Below, piece after piece: positions 7,386 through 15,217 of a stretch of DNA of 25,289 nucleotides. A model generated the notes under the pieces. The model was not told where the DNA came from. It searched no databases and saw only the letters and a list, made by a program, of their open reading frames with translations. Position 1 is the first letter of the stretch. The number at the start of each line of letters is the position of its first letter. The position numbers and the translations under genes were made by a program. Source of the stretch: an uncultured Clostridium sp. (lineage in GTDB: Bacteria > Bacillota > Clostridia > Lachnospirales > Lachnospiraceae); NCBI RefSeq assembly GCF_900547735.1, contig NZ_URHZ01000077.1:1-25289 (forward strand), given 5' to 3'.

Positions 7386-8111
7386 TCAGCACTCGGAAAG
7401 AGCGTCCTCATCGGCGATTACAATGACATCCGGATGGAACTGAAGAATGGATGCCGGAACCTTCGGCGTCACAGGTCCGTAAAGAGCTTCCTTTAAAATG
7501 GCAGCTTTATCTTTACCGCTTACTGCGAAAATAATCTTTTTACTCCTCATAATCGTTCCGATACCCATTGTGAATGCCTGGCGCGGAACTTCCTCAATGG
7601 AGGAGAAGAAGCGCTTGTTGGCTTCAATTGTCATCTCGGTGAGATCGACACAGTGGGTCTGGCCTTCGAAAATATCGGAAGGCTCATTGAAACCAATATG
7701 GCCGTCATGTCCGAGGCCGAGAACCTGAAGGTCAACTCCGCCCAGTCCGCGGATTACATCCTCATAGCGGCTGCACTCCGCTTCAGGGTCGTCTGCCATA
7801 CCGTTTGGAATATTTGTTTGATTGATATCAATATTTACGTGCTGAAACAAGTTGCTGTACATAAAATAATAATAGCTCTGCTCACTGTCTTTGGTAAGTC
7901 CCTTATATTCATCCAGATTCGCCGTCTTTACTTCAGAAAAATCCAGATCTCCATTATTGTATTTCTCAACCAGATATTTGTAAGTTCCAACAGGGGTGGA
8001 ACCGGTGGCAAGCCCCAGTACAGAATCCGGTTTTGTGATGATCTGGGCAGCAATAATATTAGCTGCTTTCCTGCTCATTTCGTCGTAATTTTTAACCTTG
8101 TAAATTTTCAT
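7386..8111 (-). CDS. nagB: Glucosamine-6-phosphate deaminase
   Basis: The 241-residue protein converts glucosamine-6-phosphate to fructose-6-phosphate and ammonia, feeding amino sugars into glycolysis. Family motifs are intact: ATGSTPVGTYKYL (35-47), NLDEYKGL with Asp67, and GLGHDGHIGFNEP with Asp136, His138 and Glu143. These align with E. coli Asp72, Asp141, His143 and Glu148 at a constant offset of five. A longer frame begins at 8126, but its first codons are the ribosome binding site itself (TGGAGGG, seven bases before ATG 8111), so 8111 is the start. Length is typical of Gram-positive NagB. No nagA is adjacent; the gene has its own promoter and terminator. Confidence 0.96.
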   Translation of the reverse strand: MKIYKVKNYDEMSRKAANIIAAQIITKPDSVLGLATGSTPVGTYKYLVEKYNNGDLDFSEVKTANLDEYKGLTKDSEQSYYYFMYSNLFQHVNIDINQTNIPNGMADDPEAECSRYEDVIRGLGGVDLQVLGLGHDGHIGFNEPSDIFEGQTHCVDLTEMTIEANKRFFSSIEEVPRQAFTMGIGTIMRSKKIIFAVSGKDKAAILKEALYGPVTPKVPASILQFHPDVIVIADEDALSEC

Positions 8112-8152
8112 GAAAATACCCTCCATACAATATTGTCGCCTCTTTCCAGATT

Positions 8153-8181
8153 AGAATACCATTTTTAAGTCATAGTTTCAA
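8153..8181 (-). promoter_or_regulatory. nagB promoter
   Basis: On the minus strand TTGAAA (8176-8181) and TATTCT (8153-8158) are 17 bases apart, with a TG extended -10. It lies about 45 bases before the nagB start, in the gap shared with the divergent gene. Confidence 0.65.
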
Positions 8182-8220
8182 TGCATATCAGCATAAAATA
8201 GATAGCAAAGGAGTGATAGC

Positions 8221-10617
8221 ATGTCTAACTATCAGAGACTAATCTCATATATCTATACATACGAAGGAGGGATACGCGGAAAGAACATCGGATTTGCAAA
8301 ATTGGAAACAAGAGGTAACCAATGCAGAATCACGGTGAATGTCAAAAAGATATTCGTCGGGGGAAATCCGGTAGGAGTATACCTGCTTGCAGGGCAGGAT
8401 GAGGTCAAGATAGGAACCCTGTTTGCCAGAAACGGCGCAGGGGAATTCAGGGCGGTGGTAAATTCCGCGGATGTGGAAAATTCAGGACACAGCCTGGAAG
8501 AATTTTACGGACTCAGTGTCCATGATGTGGAGAGTGCATGGAGATCCTACACAACAATCTGGGAAGATGCGGTAGCTCATGCCGCAGAAGTGGAGCTGGC
8601 CGATGTAACATCGGAAAAGGTGACTGAAAAACTGGAAAGCTCGGTAAAAAAACCGGCGATTCTGCAGCACAAGGATAAAGAGCAGGACCTTCTGCCCATT
8701 TCCAGGGAAATAGAAGAGGAAATGGACAGGGAAACATCAAAAAAAGAGGCGGAAATACACGAAGCAGCGGTGCGTAAGGCAGAAGAATATAACGCTGCCA
8801 GATACGGCAGTGAAAAGGTAGTCTATCTGAGCACGGAAATTCCGAGAAAAAGCCCGGGTGAAGCGCCGCCTGATGAAAACAGAGCGTCGGTATCCGGCCT
8901 GCGGGAAATGATCATGTCTCAGGCACAGCAAAGAGACATGGAATCCGTAGAGGAAAACGCTGAGATGGAGACGGCGGACATGAGAGCGGCCGACGCAGGA
9001 GTGAGGGAAACCGTTAAGGCCGATGCGGAAGCGGCAGAAGCTGTTAAGGCCGACGCAGGGGCGGTGGAAACCGTCGTGACAGATGCAGAAGCAATGAGAA
9101 CCGTAAGGGCCGACGCAGGAGCGGTGGAAACCGCAAGGGTCGATGCAGGAGCGATGGAAACCGTAAGGGCCGACGCAGGAGCGGTGGAAACCGTAAGGGC
9201 AGACGCAGGAGCGGTGGAAACCGTAAAGGCCGACGCAGAGGCGGCGGAAACAAGGGCGACGGAAGTAAGAGCAGCGGAATCAGAAATGGCAGAAGCCATT
9301 GTAACGGGAGCGGCAGAAAATGAAGCCATAGAAACAGTGACGGCAGGAGCATGGCAAACGAAAGCAGGGCCTGTAGAAACCGGAGCGGGAGAAATCAGAT
9401 TTGCAGACACGAGGGCTGCCAGGGTGTTTGGAACGGAAGCCGCGGCGCCGGTAATGTTTGAAGCAAGAGCCGCGGAAGCCGGTACGGCTCAGGCGGAGGC
9501 ATCAGAGGAAAGAACTGCCGAAATCAATGTGCCGGGAGCCGGGACATTTGCTTCCGGCGCGGCGGGACAGGAGCCGGCGGCGCCTGTGTCCGGCGGCAGC
9601 GTGGCGGATATGATGGAGGCCGAGTATGTATCGGCGGTTGACGGACTGGAAACGGCCCAGGAATTCATCGAACCCCAGCGTCCGGTGATGATGGAGCCGG
9701 ACAGAAAACAGGAACAGCCGCAGGAAAACGGCAGAACTACAGTCCGTTCCCCTGGTGTGCAGATGCAGGGAACGGGAAGAACGGCGGTCCGTTCATCCGG
9801 CATGATAATGCAGGAAACCGGCAGACAGATGCAGCCCGGACAGGAGAGAGGCGGCCGCGGACAGCAGAGATACGGCGCACAGCGCAGGGGTATGCAGACG
9901 GGCGCGCTCAGACAGGAAACACTGAAGCCTGAATCACTGAGTCCTGAAACACAAAAACCTGAATCATCAAGAACTGAAACACTAAGATCTGAGACGCTAA
10001 GATCTGAAACACCAAGACCTGAATCACCAAGACCCGAAGCACTAAGACCCGAAGCACTAAGACCCAAAGCACTGAGACCCGAAACGCCAAGACCCGAAAC
10101 ACCAAGACCTGAAGCGCTGAGACCCGAAACACCGGAACCCGCAGCAGAGGCAAATCCCATAGCCCAGGAGGCGCAGCCGGTAGTAAAAGAGGCTGTTCCG
10201 CCATCCGGCGTTTCGGCTCCGTTTAAGGATCTGAGCGATACATGCAACGAACAGGAAGTATGGGAAACCATGAGGAAAAAATATCCGAAAATACTTGCGT
10301 TCGACTATGCCGACGGCTGTGAGGTCCTTACCATCAAACCGCAGGATATCGGACTTCTCCCAAGGGAGGAATGGGTATACGGCAGCAACAGTTTCCTGCT
10401 CCACGGGTATTATAATTACCGCTACCTGATTCTTGCGAGGCTGAACAATCCGGATGGGAAAGCCAGATATCTGCTGGGAGTTCCGGGCCATTATCTCAGC
10501 AATGAGAAATACATGGCATCCATGTTCGGCTTTTCCGACTTTGTCCTGGCCAAAAAACAGCCGCCCAGGGACGGCCGTTTCGGATACTGGTATACGGATA
10601 TAAAGATAGGCGATTAA
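8221..10617 (+). CDS. Large two-domain protein with long repetitive disordered linker (DUF6128-like C-terminus)
   Basis: The protein has 798 residues, with RBS AAAGGAG seven bases before ATG. A conserved-looking folded N-terminal domain (about 1-115, starting with a YQRLISYIYTYEGG segment) and a folded, aromatic-rich C-terminal domain (about 666-798, with LLHGYYNYRYLILARL and GVPGHYLSNEKYM) flank some 550 residues of low complexity. The linker holds eight 10-residue repeats (ADAGAVETVR-like) and fifteen 5-residue repeats (RPEAL/RPETP-like). No signal peptide or membrane segment is seen, so it is probably cytoplasmic or on a spore or cell structure. I recall similar C-terminal domains in Lachnospiraceae as DUF6128, but I cannot confirm this. 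Function unknown. Confidence 0.85.
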   Translation: MSNYQRLISYIYTYEGGIRGKNIGFAKLETRGNQCRITVNVKKIFVGGNPVGVYLLAGQDEVKIGTLFARNGAGEFRAVVNSADVENSGHSLEEFYGLSVHDVESAWRSYTTIWEDAVAHAAEVELADVTSEKVTEKLESSVKKPAILQHKDKEQDLLPISREIEEEMDRETSKKEAEIHEAAVRKAEEYNAARYGSEKVVYLSTEIPRKSPGEAPPDENRASVSGLREMIMSQAQQRDMESVEENAEMETADMRAADAGVRETVKADAEAAEAVKADAGAVETVVTDAEAMRTVRADAGAVETARVDAGAMETVRADAGAVETVRADAGAVETVKADAEAAETRATEVRAAESEMAEAIVTGAAENEAIETVTAGAWQTKAGPVETGAGEIRFADTRAARVFGTEAAAPVMFEARAAEAGTAQAEASEERTAEINVPGAGTFASGAAGQEPAAPVSGGSVADMMEAEYVSAVDGLETAQEFIEPQRPVMMEPDRKQEQPQENGRTTVRSPGVQMQGTGRTAVRSSGMIMQETGRQMQPGQERGGRGQQRYGAQRRGMQTGALRQETLKPESLSPETQKPESSRTETLRSETLRSETPRPESPRPEALRPEALRPKALRPETPRPETPRPEALRPETPEPAAEANPIAQEAQPVVKEAVPPSGVSAPFKDLSDTCNEQEVWETMRKKYPKILAFDYADGCEVLTIKPQDIGLLPREEWVYGSNSFLLHGYYNYRYLILARLNNPDGKARYLLGVPGHYLSNEKYMASMFGFSDFVLAKKQPPRDGRFGYWYTDIKIGD
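9007..9246 (+). repeat. Eight tandem 30-base repeats inside the 798-residue protein
   Basis: Units begin GAAACCGTAAGGGCCGACGC or variants; units 4, 6 and 7 are nearly identical. Each encodes a decapeptide of the form ETVRADAGAV. The near-identity suggests recent copy-number change. Confidence 0.9.
9916..10140 (+). repeat. Fifteen tandem 15-base repeats inside the 798-residue protein
   Basis: Units such as GAAACACCAAGACCC encode pentapeptides (ETPRP, EALRP, ESPRP). The array is proline- and charge-rich and in frame throughout, with the later units most alike. Confidence 0.9.
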
Positions 10618-10670
10618 AAGACAGATTACTGCAGCCATGATAACCGGCGGCAGACATAGTATGTATTATA

Positions 10671-11363
10671 TTAATAATCTACGCCTCTCAATGAAACGGA
10701 GGGCACATAGGGGGCGACAATTCCGGCAAAATGCAGCAATTCCTCTTTACTGCAGGCTGAAAACCCGGGAATCAGCACATTCTCGGAGTCTTTATAGCTC
10801 TGCAGGAAATAGGCGGAGGCCCCGGAAAGCCATTCCCCAATCTCTTTAAAATCCTCTTCCCTGTGAAGTTCTCTCACAACCGTGGTGCGAAATTCACAGG
10901 GAACCGTATTTTTCAGCAGAAAATCAACACTCTTTTCTATCAGAGACAGGTCGAGGCCGGGCAGACCGGCAGTCTTTCCGTATCCGGTCCGGCCTGACTT
11001 AATGTCCATAGCCACATAATCCAGCAATTTTTTTTCACAGAGATCGATCAGCACATCCGGCCTGTAACCGTTCGTATCTAATTTCACAAGAAGTCCAAGC
11101 TCCCTTATTTTCCTGATAAACGGTTCCAAATCGCGGTGCAGAGTAGGTTCGCCGCCCGTGATGCAGACGCCCTCCAGAATGCCGGCTCTTTTTTTTAGAA
11201 AATCCAATACCTCTTTTTCCGAAAATACCTCATTTCCGCCCTCCAGGAGATCGCTGTTATGGCAGAACGGACACCGGAAATTGCATCCGCCCAGGAATAC
11301 GGTGGCAGCCACATGCTGCGGGTAATCCAGTAAAGTTGTCTTTAAAAGCCCGGAAATAATCAT
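10671..11363 (-). CDS. Anaerobic ribonucleotide reductase activating protein, NrdG2-type radical SAM enzyme
   Basis: The 230-residue protein carries the radical SAM cluster motif CNFRCPFC (Cys27, Cys31, Cys34) and GGEPTLHRDL, which follows the pattern of the SAM-binding GGE motif. Such enzymes use a 4Fe-4S cluster and SAM to install the glycyl radical on an anaerobic class III ribonucleotide reductase or similar glycyl radical enzyme. The opening LLDYPQHVAATVFLGGCNFRCPFCHN is typical of the NrdG2 group. The upstream frame begins at a TTG (11381), but AAAGGA lies nine bases before ATG 11363, which is preferred. No nrdD is adjacent, so the partner enzyme must be elsewhere. It is divergent from tadA and has its own strong promoter. 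Confidence 0.88.
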   Translation of the reverse strand: MIISGLLKTTLLDYPQHVAATVFLGGCNFRCPFCHNSDLLEGGNEVFSEKEVLDFLKKRAGILEGVCITGGEPTLHRDLEPFIRKIRELGLLVKLDTNGYRPDVLIDLCEKKLLDYVAMDIKSGRTGYGKTAGLPGLDLSLIEKSVDFLLKNTVPCEFRTTVVRELHREEDFKEIGEWLSGASAYFLQSYKDSENVLIPGFSACSKEELLHFAGIVAPYVPSVSLRGVDY

Positions 11364-11440
11364 GATTCCATATCCTTTCAAAATGCCGTACAGCCCGGGA
11401 CAAGATGCCCCGACGGCGGGATTTTATTGGTACACGGACA

Positions 11441-11469
11441 ATTATAGTACGAAATTCCGGTATGTGCAA
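11441..11469 (-). promoter_or_regulatory. Promoter of the NrdG2-type activase
   Basis: On the minus strand TTGCAC (11464-11469) and a perfect TATAAT (11441-11446) are spaced by 17 bases. Confidence 0.75.
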
Positions 11470-11470
11470 C

Positions 11471-11499
11471 TTGCCAAAGAGGAGGATGGTTTGTATACT
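11471..11499 (+). promoter_or_regulatory. tadA promoter
   Basis: TTGCCA (11471-11476) and TATACT (11494-11499) are spaced by 17 bases. Its -35 box is one base from that of the divergent activase promoter, so the two promoters are back to back. Confidence 0.72.
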
Positions 11500-11550
11500 T
11501 ATTAGTGTAATAACGGAAAAAATCAGACGGAACATCAGATGGAGCGAAAA

Positions 11551-12036
11551 ATGAAAATGACCGACGATGAAAAATATATGAAAGCGGCGATCCGCGAGGC
11601 AAAAAAAGCGTATGCACTGGGAGAGGTGCCGATCGGCTGTGTTATTGTTTACGAGGGGAAAATAATCGGAAGGGGTTATAACAGAAGAATTGTGGACAAG
11701 AACGTCCTGTCCCACGCTGAGATAAATGCCGTCAGGAAGGCGTGTAAAAAGATGGGCGACTGGCGGCTGGAGGGCTGTACAATGTATGTGACACTGGAAC
11801 CGTGCCCCATGTGTGCAGGGGCGATCGTCCAGGCCCGCATTCCCAAGGTGAAGATAGGTTCCATGAATCCCAAGGCCGGATGCGCCGGTTCGGTGATGAA
11901 CCTGCTGGATGAAAAAGGATTTAACCACCAGGTGGAAATGGAGACGGGGCTTTTAGGGGAGGAATGCTCGCAGATGCTGAAGGAATTCTTCAGGGAACTG
12001 AGGAAGAAGGGCAAAGAAAAGGCCAAAAGTGAATGA
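11551..12036 (+). CDS. tadA: tRNA-adenosine(34) deaminase
   Basis: The 161-residue protein belongs to the cytidine/deoxycytidylate deaminase fold. The zinc site is complete: HAE (His55, catalytic Glu57) and PCPMC (Cys85, Cys88). TadA converts A34 of tRNA-Arg(ACG) to inosine, which is normally essential. Three in-frame ATGs occur at 11539, 11551 and 11557. GGAG at 11541-11544 is spaced six bases before ATG 11551, so that start is chosen; the 11539 ATG overlaps the binding site. The lysine-rich tail is common in clostridial TadA. In Bacillus, tadA lies just upstream of the SRP RNA and dnaX; here the SRP RNA is 1.6 kb further on. Confidence 0.95.
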   Translation: MKMTDDEKYMKAAIREAKKAYALGEVPIGCVIVYEGKIIGRGYNRRIVDKNVLSHAEINAVRKACKKMGDWRLEGCTMYVTLEPCPMCAGAIVQARIPKVKIGSMNPKAGCAGSVMNLLDEKGFNHQVEMETGLLGEECSQMLKEFFRELRKKGKEKAKSE

Positions 12037-12113
12037 AAAAGCCCGCCGGGCAGGATCGCACTGCGGCGGAGAGAAATTATGCCGCTAAAGCGACCCGCCG
12101 CAGGCGGAGAATC
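12036..12113. repeat. Intergenic palindromic repeat, copy B
   Basis: This matches copy A (147-224) with the same length. The outer stem is CTGCGGCGG (12061-12069) with CCGCCGCAG (12095-12103), different in sequence from copy A but still fully paired. It begins at the tadA stop codon and may serve as its 3' end. Confidence 0.6.
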
Positions 12114-12130
12114 CCGCCGGCGGGATTCTC
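12107..12130. terminator. Perfect 24-base palindrome between tadA and ilvE
   Basis: GAGAATCCCGCC (12107-12118) is followed directly by its exact reverse complement (12119-12130). It overlaps the right end of repeat copy B and could terminate from either side, although no good T-tract follows on either strand. A second inverted repeat, ACATGG-ATT-CCATGT (12177-12191), lies just after the ilvE stop on the minus strand. Confidence 0.45.
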
Positions 12131-12195
12131 TGTTCTAATGAAGAGCCTGACTGCGGATAAATGCAGATTCTTAATTACATGGATTCCATGTTCAT

Positions 12196-13221
12196 TTACA
12201 TAATTACCTTAATCCAGCCTTCCGGTGCCTCGATATGGCCCATCTGGATGCCGGTCAAGGTATCGTAGAGCTTCTGTATGGACGGACCCATCTTCTCCAT
12301 ACCGCTTGGGAAACAGATTTCCTTGCCGTGATCCACGATCTTGCCGACCGGAGACACAACGGCTGCCGTACCGCAGAGGCCGCATTCCGCGAAATCTTTC
12401 ACCTCGTCCAGGAATACCTCCCTCTCCTCGGTCTCCATGCCCAGATATTCCTTTGCAACATAAAGGATAGAGCGGCGTGTGATGGACGGAAGGATGCTGG
12501 AAGACTTTGGCGTAACCAGTTTATTGTCTTTTGTTACAAAGATCAGGTTTGCACCGCCTGTCTCTTCAATCTTCGTTCTTGTCTGCGGATCCAGGTAGAC
12601 ATTCTCGTCGAATCCGTTCTTATGCGCATCCACGATTGCATGGAGGCTCATCGCATAGTTCAGTCCTGCTTTGATATGGCCGGTTCCGTGTGGAGCGGCG
12701 CGGTCAAAATCACTGACACGGATCGTAATCGGTTTTGCGCCGCCCTTAAAGTATGGTCCTACCGGGGTGGCGAAGATGCGGAACTGGTATTCGCTGGCCG
12801 GTTTTACTCCGATAACGGAATCAAAACCGAACATATACGGACGGATGTAAAGGCTTGCGCCGGAACCGTACGGCGGAACGAAAGCTGCGTTGGCTTCCAC
12901 TACCTTTGCAACCGCTTCCACAAAGCGTTCCTTCGGGAAAACCGGCATTTCAAGGCCTTTTGCAGAATTCTCCATACGCTCTCCGTTTAAATCGGGGCGG
13001 AATGTTACAATGTGGCCGTCTTCCGTGGTGTAGGCCTTTAAACCTTCAAAACATGTCTGAGCGTACTGGAGCACGCCTGCACATTCGTTTAATACAATAT
13101 TTGCGTCTGTCGTCAGGACGCCCTCGTCCCAGGCGCCGTCCTTAAACTGTGAAACATAGCGGTAGTCGGTCTGAATATAGCTAAAGCCGATATTTGCCCA
13201 ATCAAGATTTTTCTTTTCCAT
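12196..13221 (-). CDS. ilvE: Branched-chain amino acid aminotransferase
   Basis: The 341-residue PLP enzyme catalyses the last step of valine, leucine and isoleucine synthesis and the first step of their degradation, with 2-oxoglutarate/glutamate as partner. The long N-terminal part (YIQTDYRYVSQFKDGAWDEG) and QTCFEGLKAY are typical of the longer BCAT branch. The PLP-binding lysine is Lys184 in GTGHIKAGLNYA, and EETGGANLIFV and ECGLCGTAAVVSPVG (a CxxC pair) follow. TGGAG lies eight bases before ATG. It is transcribed alone, against its neighbours, and separates tadA from the SRP RNA. Confidence 0.96.
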   Translation of the reverse strand: MEKKNLDWANIGFSYIQTDYRYVSQFKDGAWDEGVLTTDANIVLNECAGVLQYAQTCFEGLKAYTTEDGHIVTFRPDLNGERMENSAKGLEMPVFPKERFVEAVAKVVEANAAFVPPYGSGASLYIRPYMFGFDSVIGVKPASEYQFRIFATPVGPYFKGGAKPITIRVSDFDRAAPHGTGHIKAGLNYAMSLHAIVDAHKNGFDENVYLDPQTRTKIEETGGANLIFVTKDNKLVTPKSSSILPSITRRSILYVAKEYLGMETEEREVFLDEVKDFAECGLCGTAAVVSPVGKIVDHGKEICFPSGMEKMGPSIQKLYDTLTGIQMGHIEAPEGWIKVIM

Positions 13222-13290
13222 AGCGATACTCCATTCTTGTTTATTGAACTGGTGTTAACGTGTTACAGTAATAAATAATGGTTTGCCCCT

Positions 13291-13319
13291 ATTATAATAA
13301 CATCTGGCTCACGTTGCAA
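13291..13319 (-). promoter_or_regulatory. ilvE promoter
   Basis: On the minus strand TTGCAA (13314-13319) and a perfect TATAAT (13291-13296) are spaced by 17 bases, about 70 bases before the start codon. No T-box antiterminator motif was seen in the short leader. Confidence 0.75.
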
Positions 13320-13481
13320 GATTATGTGCTGAAAAAACTGAAAAACTGCTTCCAACCGGCGGGGCGATATCTTTTTTCTTATTATAAAGGGTTTTGACGT
13401 AAATATAAAATGCTATCTGGGCATATTTGCCATGTTATTTTGTTATACCTCGGTTTGGAGAGAAAACAGGCGAAAACCGCT

Positions 13482-13551
13482 GGTTACCGCTCACACCGCA
13501 TTGCGCTGCGGACGGTAACAACCGCTATAACAGTTGGAAGCTTAAGCGGTT
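13482..13551. other. Structured region with repeated ACCGC/GCGGT blocks upstream of the SRP RNA promoter
   Basis: GTTACCG and CGGTAAC enclose a CCGCA/TGCGG hairpin, and AACCGCT (13520-13526) pairs with AGCGGTT (13545-13551). The last block ends six bases before the SRP RNA -35 box. The role is unknown: it may be regulatory, or the 3' end of an unseen transcript. From 13320 to 13480 nothing else is recognised. Confidence 0.4.
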
Positions 13552-13556
13552 GTGGC

Positions 13557-13585
13557 TTGACAAAAAGTCGGCCTCCATGTATACT
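13557..13585 (+). promoter_or_regulatory. SRP RNA promoter
   Basis: A perfect TTGACA (13557-13562) and TATACT (13580-13585) are spaced by 17 bases. The predicted start is about 40 bases before the mature RNA, implying 5' processing. Confidence 0.85.
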
Positions 13586-13634
13586 TAACTAGCTGAAGAT
13601 TTCACATCATCAGCCATAATCAAGTTATAAAGTT

Positions 13635-13900
13635 TCCGCACTAGCCGGGGAGTTAGCGGTGCCCTGTACCTGCAATCCGCTACAGCAGGGGTGATGTCCT
13701 CGCCGAGGGCGTTTTGTTGCAGAGCTGCCCCTTGTAAGTGGCGTTGAAGTCTGGGTCTTACGCAACAGGAATCTGTGAACCGTGTCAGGGCAGGAATGCA
13801 GCAGCACTAAGCAGAAGCTCTTGTGTGCCGTGAGGCTGCCTGGACGGAGTTAACTGCGAGGGTAACGTTTGTGACATACGTTCGAAGCGGGATGTGCGGA
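13635..13900 (+). ncRNA. ffs: Signal recognition particle RNA, large Bacillus-type
   Basis: About 266 bases, close to the 271-base B. subtilis scRNA. The ends TCCGCAC (13635-13641) and GTGCGGA (13894-13900) pair. The 5' Alu-like domain shows the conserved GGTGCCCTGTACCTGCAATCC run near 13660-13680. The helix 8 core shows GTGAACCGTGTCAGG, the GGAATGCAGCAGCA tetraloop-side strand, and TGTGCCGTGAGGCTGCCTGG. The RNA binds Ffh and acts in co-translational targeting of membrane proteins; the Alu domain is typical of Firmicutes. Exact ends are inferred from the closing stem. Confidence 0.95.
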
Positions 13901-13940
13901 TTTAATATATTTTAATATCATAATTTTTGTGTCAATGACA

Positions 13941-13968
13941 AGCTGTTCCGGTTGGAACGGCTTTTTTT
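13941..13968 (+). terminator. SRP RNA terminator
   Basis: AGCTGTTCC (13941-13949) pairs with GGAACGGCT (13954-13962) around a GGTT loop with one G-U pair, followed by a run of Ts to 13968. Confidence 0.92.
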
Positions 13969-13977
13969 AAATTCATA

Positions 13978-14000
13978 GAAAAATTAACGTTAAATTTTTC
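13978..14000. promoter_or_regulatory. Near-perfect palindrome upstream of folA
   Basis: A 23-base inverted repeat (GAAAAATT...AATTTTTC around AACGTT) lies ten bases after the SRP terminator and 130 bases before folA. It may be an operator for the folate cluster. No confident folA promoter was found; TTGTCA (14033-14038) with GATAAT (14054-14059) has only a 15-base spacer. Confidence 0.35.
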
Positions 14001-14131
14001 TGTATACAAGGGGTTACACCTTACAGAATCCATTGTCATTTCTACCTGAATATGATAATCTTTGGAGGATCACTGTGCGCTGGACGGTATATGGGTATTG
14101 ATGCCGGATGAGGAGCATTTGGAGGAAGAAA

Positions 14132-14602
14132 ATGATTGCTTTAGTAGTGGCATATGCAAAAAATCATGTCATAGGAAAAGACGGCCGTATTCCCTGGAAT
14201 ATTGACGGGGAAAAGAAGCGGTTTAAGAATTTAACGGTAAATCATGTTGTCATCATGGGCAGGAAAACCTATGAAGAAATCGGCAGGCCTCTGCCCAACC
14301 GGACAACAATTGTGATTTCGAAGACGAAAGATTTTACCGCTGAGAACTGTCAAACAGCCAAATCACTGCAGGAGGCCATCGCACTTGCCGGTGACAACGA
14401 TATTTATATCTCAGGCGGAGCCGGTATTTACGAGGAATCCTTACCGCTTGTTGAAAAAATGTACATTACGGAAATTGATGCCGATGTGGAGGGGGATACA
14501 TTTTTCCCTGAGTTTGATGAGGAATTATTTGTTAAGGAGATAGAACGGAGGGTTGACGGTGACATTCCGTATACCTTTCTGACTTATACAAAAAAATCAT
14601 AA
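14132..14602 (+). CDS. folA: Dihydrofolate reductase
   Basis: The 156-residue enzyme reduces dihydrofolate to tetrahydrofolate with NADPH. Visible motifs are VIGKDGRIPWNI (13-24), MGRKTYEEIGRPLPNRTTIV (NADPH site) and ISGGAGIYEESL. The active-site acid equivalent to E. coli Asp27 is Glu27, within GEKKRFK, a substitution also found in some other DHFRs. A longer frame begins at 14108, but GGAGG (14121-14125) is spaced six bases before ATG 14132, giving the correct start. It heads the folate cluster, and folE begins 47 bases after its stop. Confidence 0.95.
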   Translation: MIALVVAYAKNHVIGKDGRIPWNIDGEKKRFKNLTVNHVVIMGRKTYEEIGRPLPNRTTIVISKTKDFTAENCQTAKSLQEAIALAGDNDIYISGGAGIYEESLPLVEKMYITEIDADVEGDTFFPEFDEELFVKEIERRVDGDIPYTFLTYTKKS

Positions 14603-14649
14603 TTTTAGGAACAGTGCCGGACAGGCACCTTTGTATGGAGGGGATTACA

Positions 14650-15207
14650 ATGGATAAAGAAAAAATCAAAGAAGGGGTCAGGCTCATTCTCGAAGGAATT
14701 GGGGAAGATATCAACAGAGAAGGGCTTTTAGAGACTCCGGACCGGATTGCCAGGATGTATGAAGAACTGGCTGCCGGATACACCGACGACGCGGCGGCGC
14801 ATCTGAAGAAGAGATTCCATGTGGACAGCAATGATATTGTTATGGAAAAGGATATTCATTTTTACTCTTTCTGCGAGCACCATATGCTGCCTTTCTACGG
14901 AACGGCAACCATTGCCTACATTCCGGACGGGGAGGTTGTCGGGTTGAGTAAAATAGCAAGGACGCTGGAGGTATATGCGAAACGTTTCCAGCTTCAGGAA
15001 CGCCTGACGGCCCAGATTGCGGACGCCTTTATGAAAGAATTGAACCCGAAGGGCGTAATGGTACGCATTGAAGCGGAACATATGTGCATGACGATGCGCG
15101 GAATCAAAAAGCCCGGAGCGAAAACGGTGACGATTGTCACAAGAGGTGCGTTTGACGAAAGTGAGATGCTGCAGAACCGTTTTTACCAGATGCTGGAACG
15201 GAGATAA
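14650..15207 (+). CDS. folE: GTP cyclohydrolase I
   Basis: The 185-residue protein converts GTP to dihydroneopterin triphosphate, the first step of folate synthesis. Diagnostic runs are ETPDRIARMYEEL, the zinc-site SFCEHHMLPFYGTATIAYIP, GLSKIARTLEVYAKRFQLQERL and EAEHMCMTMRGIKKPGA (second zinc cysteine). The frame extends upstream to 14614, but TGGAGGGG at 14636-14643 places the start at ATG 14650. Length is typical for type IA FolE. The next gene begins 11 bases after its stop, so the two are translationally close. Confidence 0.96.
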   Translation: MDKEKIKEGVRLILEGIGEDINREGLLETPDRIARMYEELAAGYTDDAAAHLKKRFHVDSNDIVMEKDIHFYSFCEHHMLPFYGTATIAYIPDGEVVGLSKIARTLEVYAKRFQLQERLTAQIADAFMKELNPKGVMVRIEAEHMCMTMRGIKKPGAKTVTIVTRGAFDESEMLQNRFYQMLERR

Positions 15208-15217
15208 GTGCGGAACT

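Noticed and set aside
9007..9246. Repeat array considered as a CRISPR-like array
   Set aside because: Units are contiguous with no unique spacers and are in frame within a gene, so it is a coding tandem repeat.
8919..10271. Long minus-strand frames opposite the 798-residue protein
   Set aside because: They arise from the low-complexity tandem repeats, whose antisense frames stay open; composition is repetitive Ser/Leu/Pro with no start signals.
13978..14131. Tetrahydrofolate riboswitch upstream of folA
   Set aside because: The known THF aptamer's conserved sequence blocks were not found; only a palindrome and a short frame are visible.
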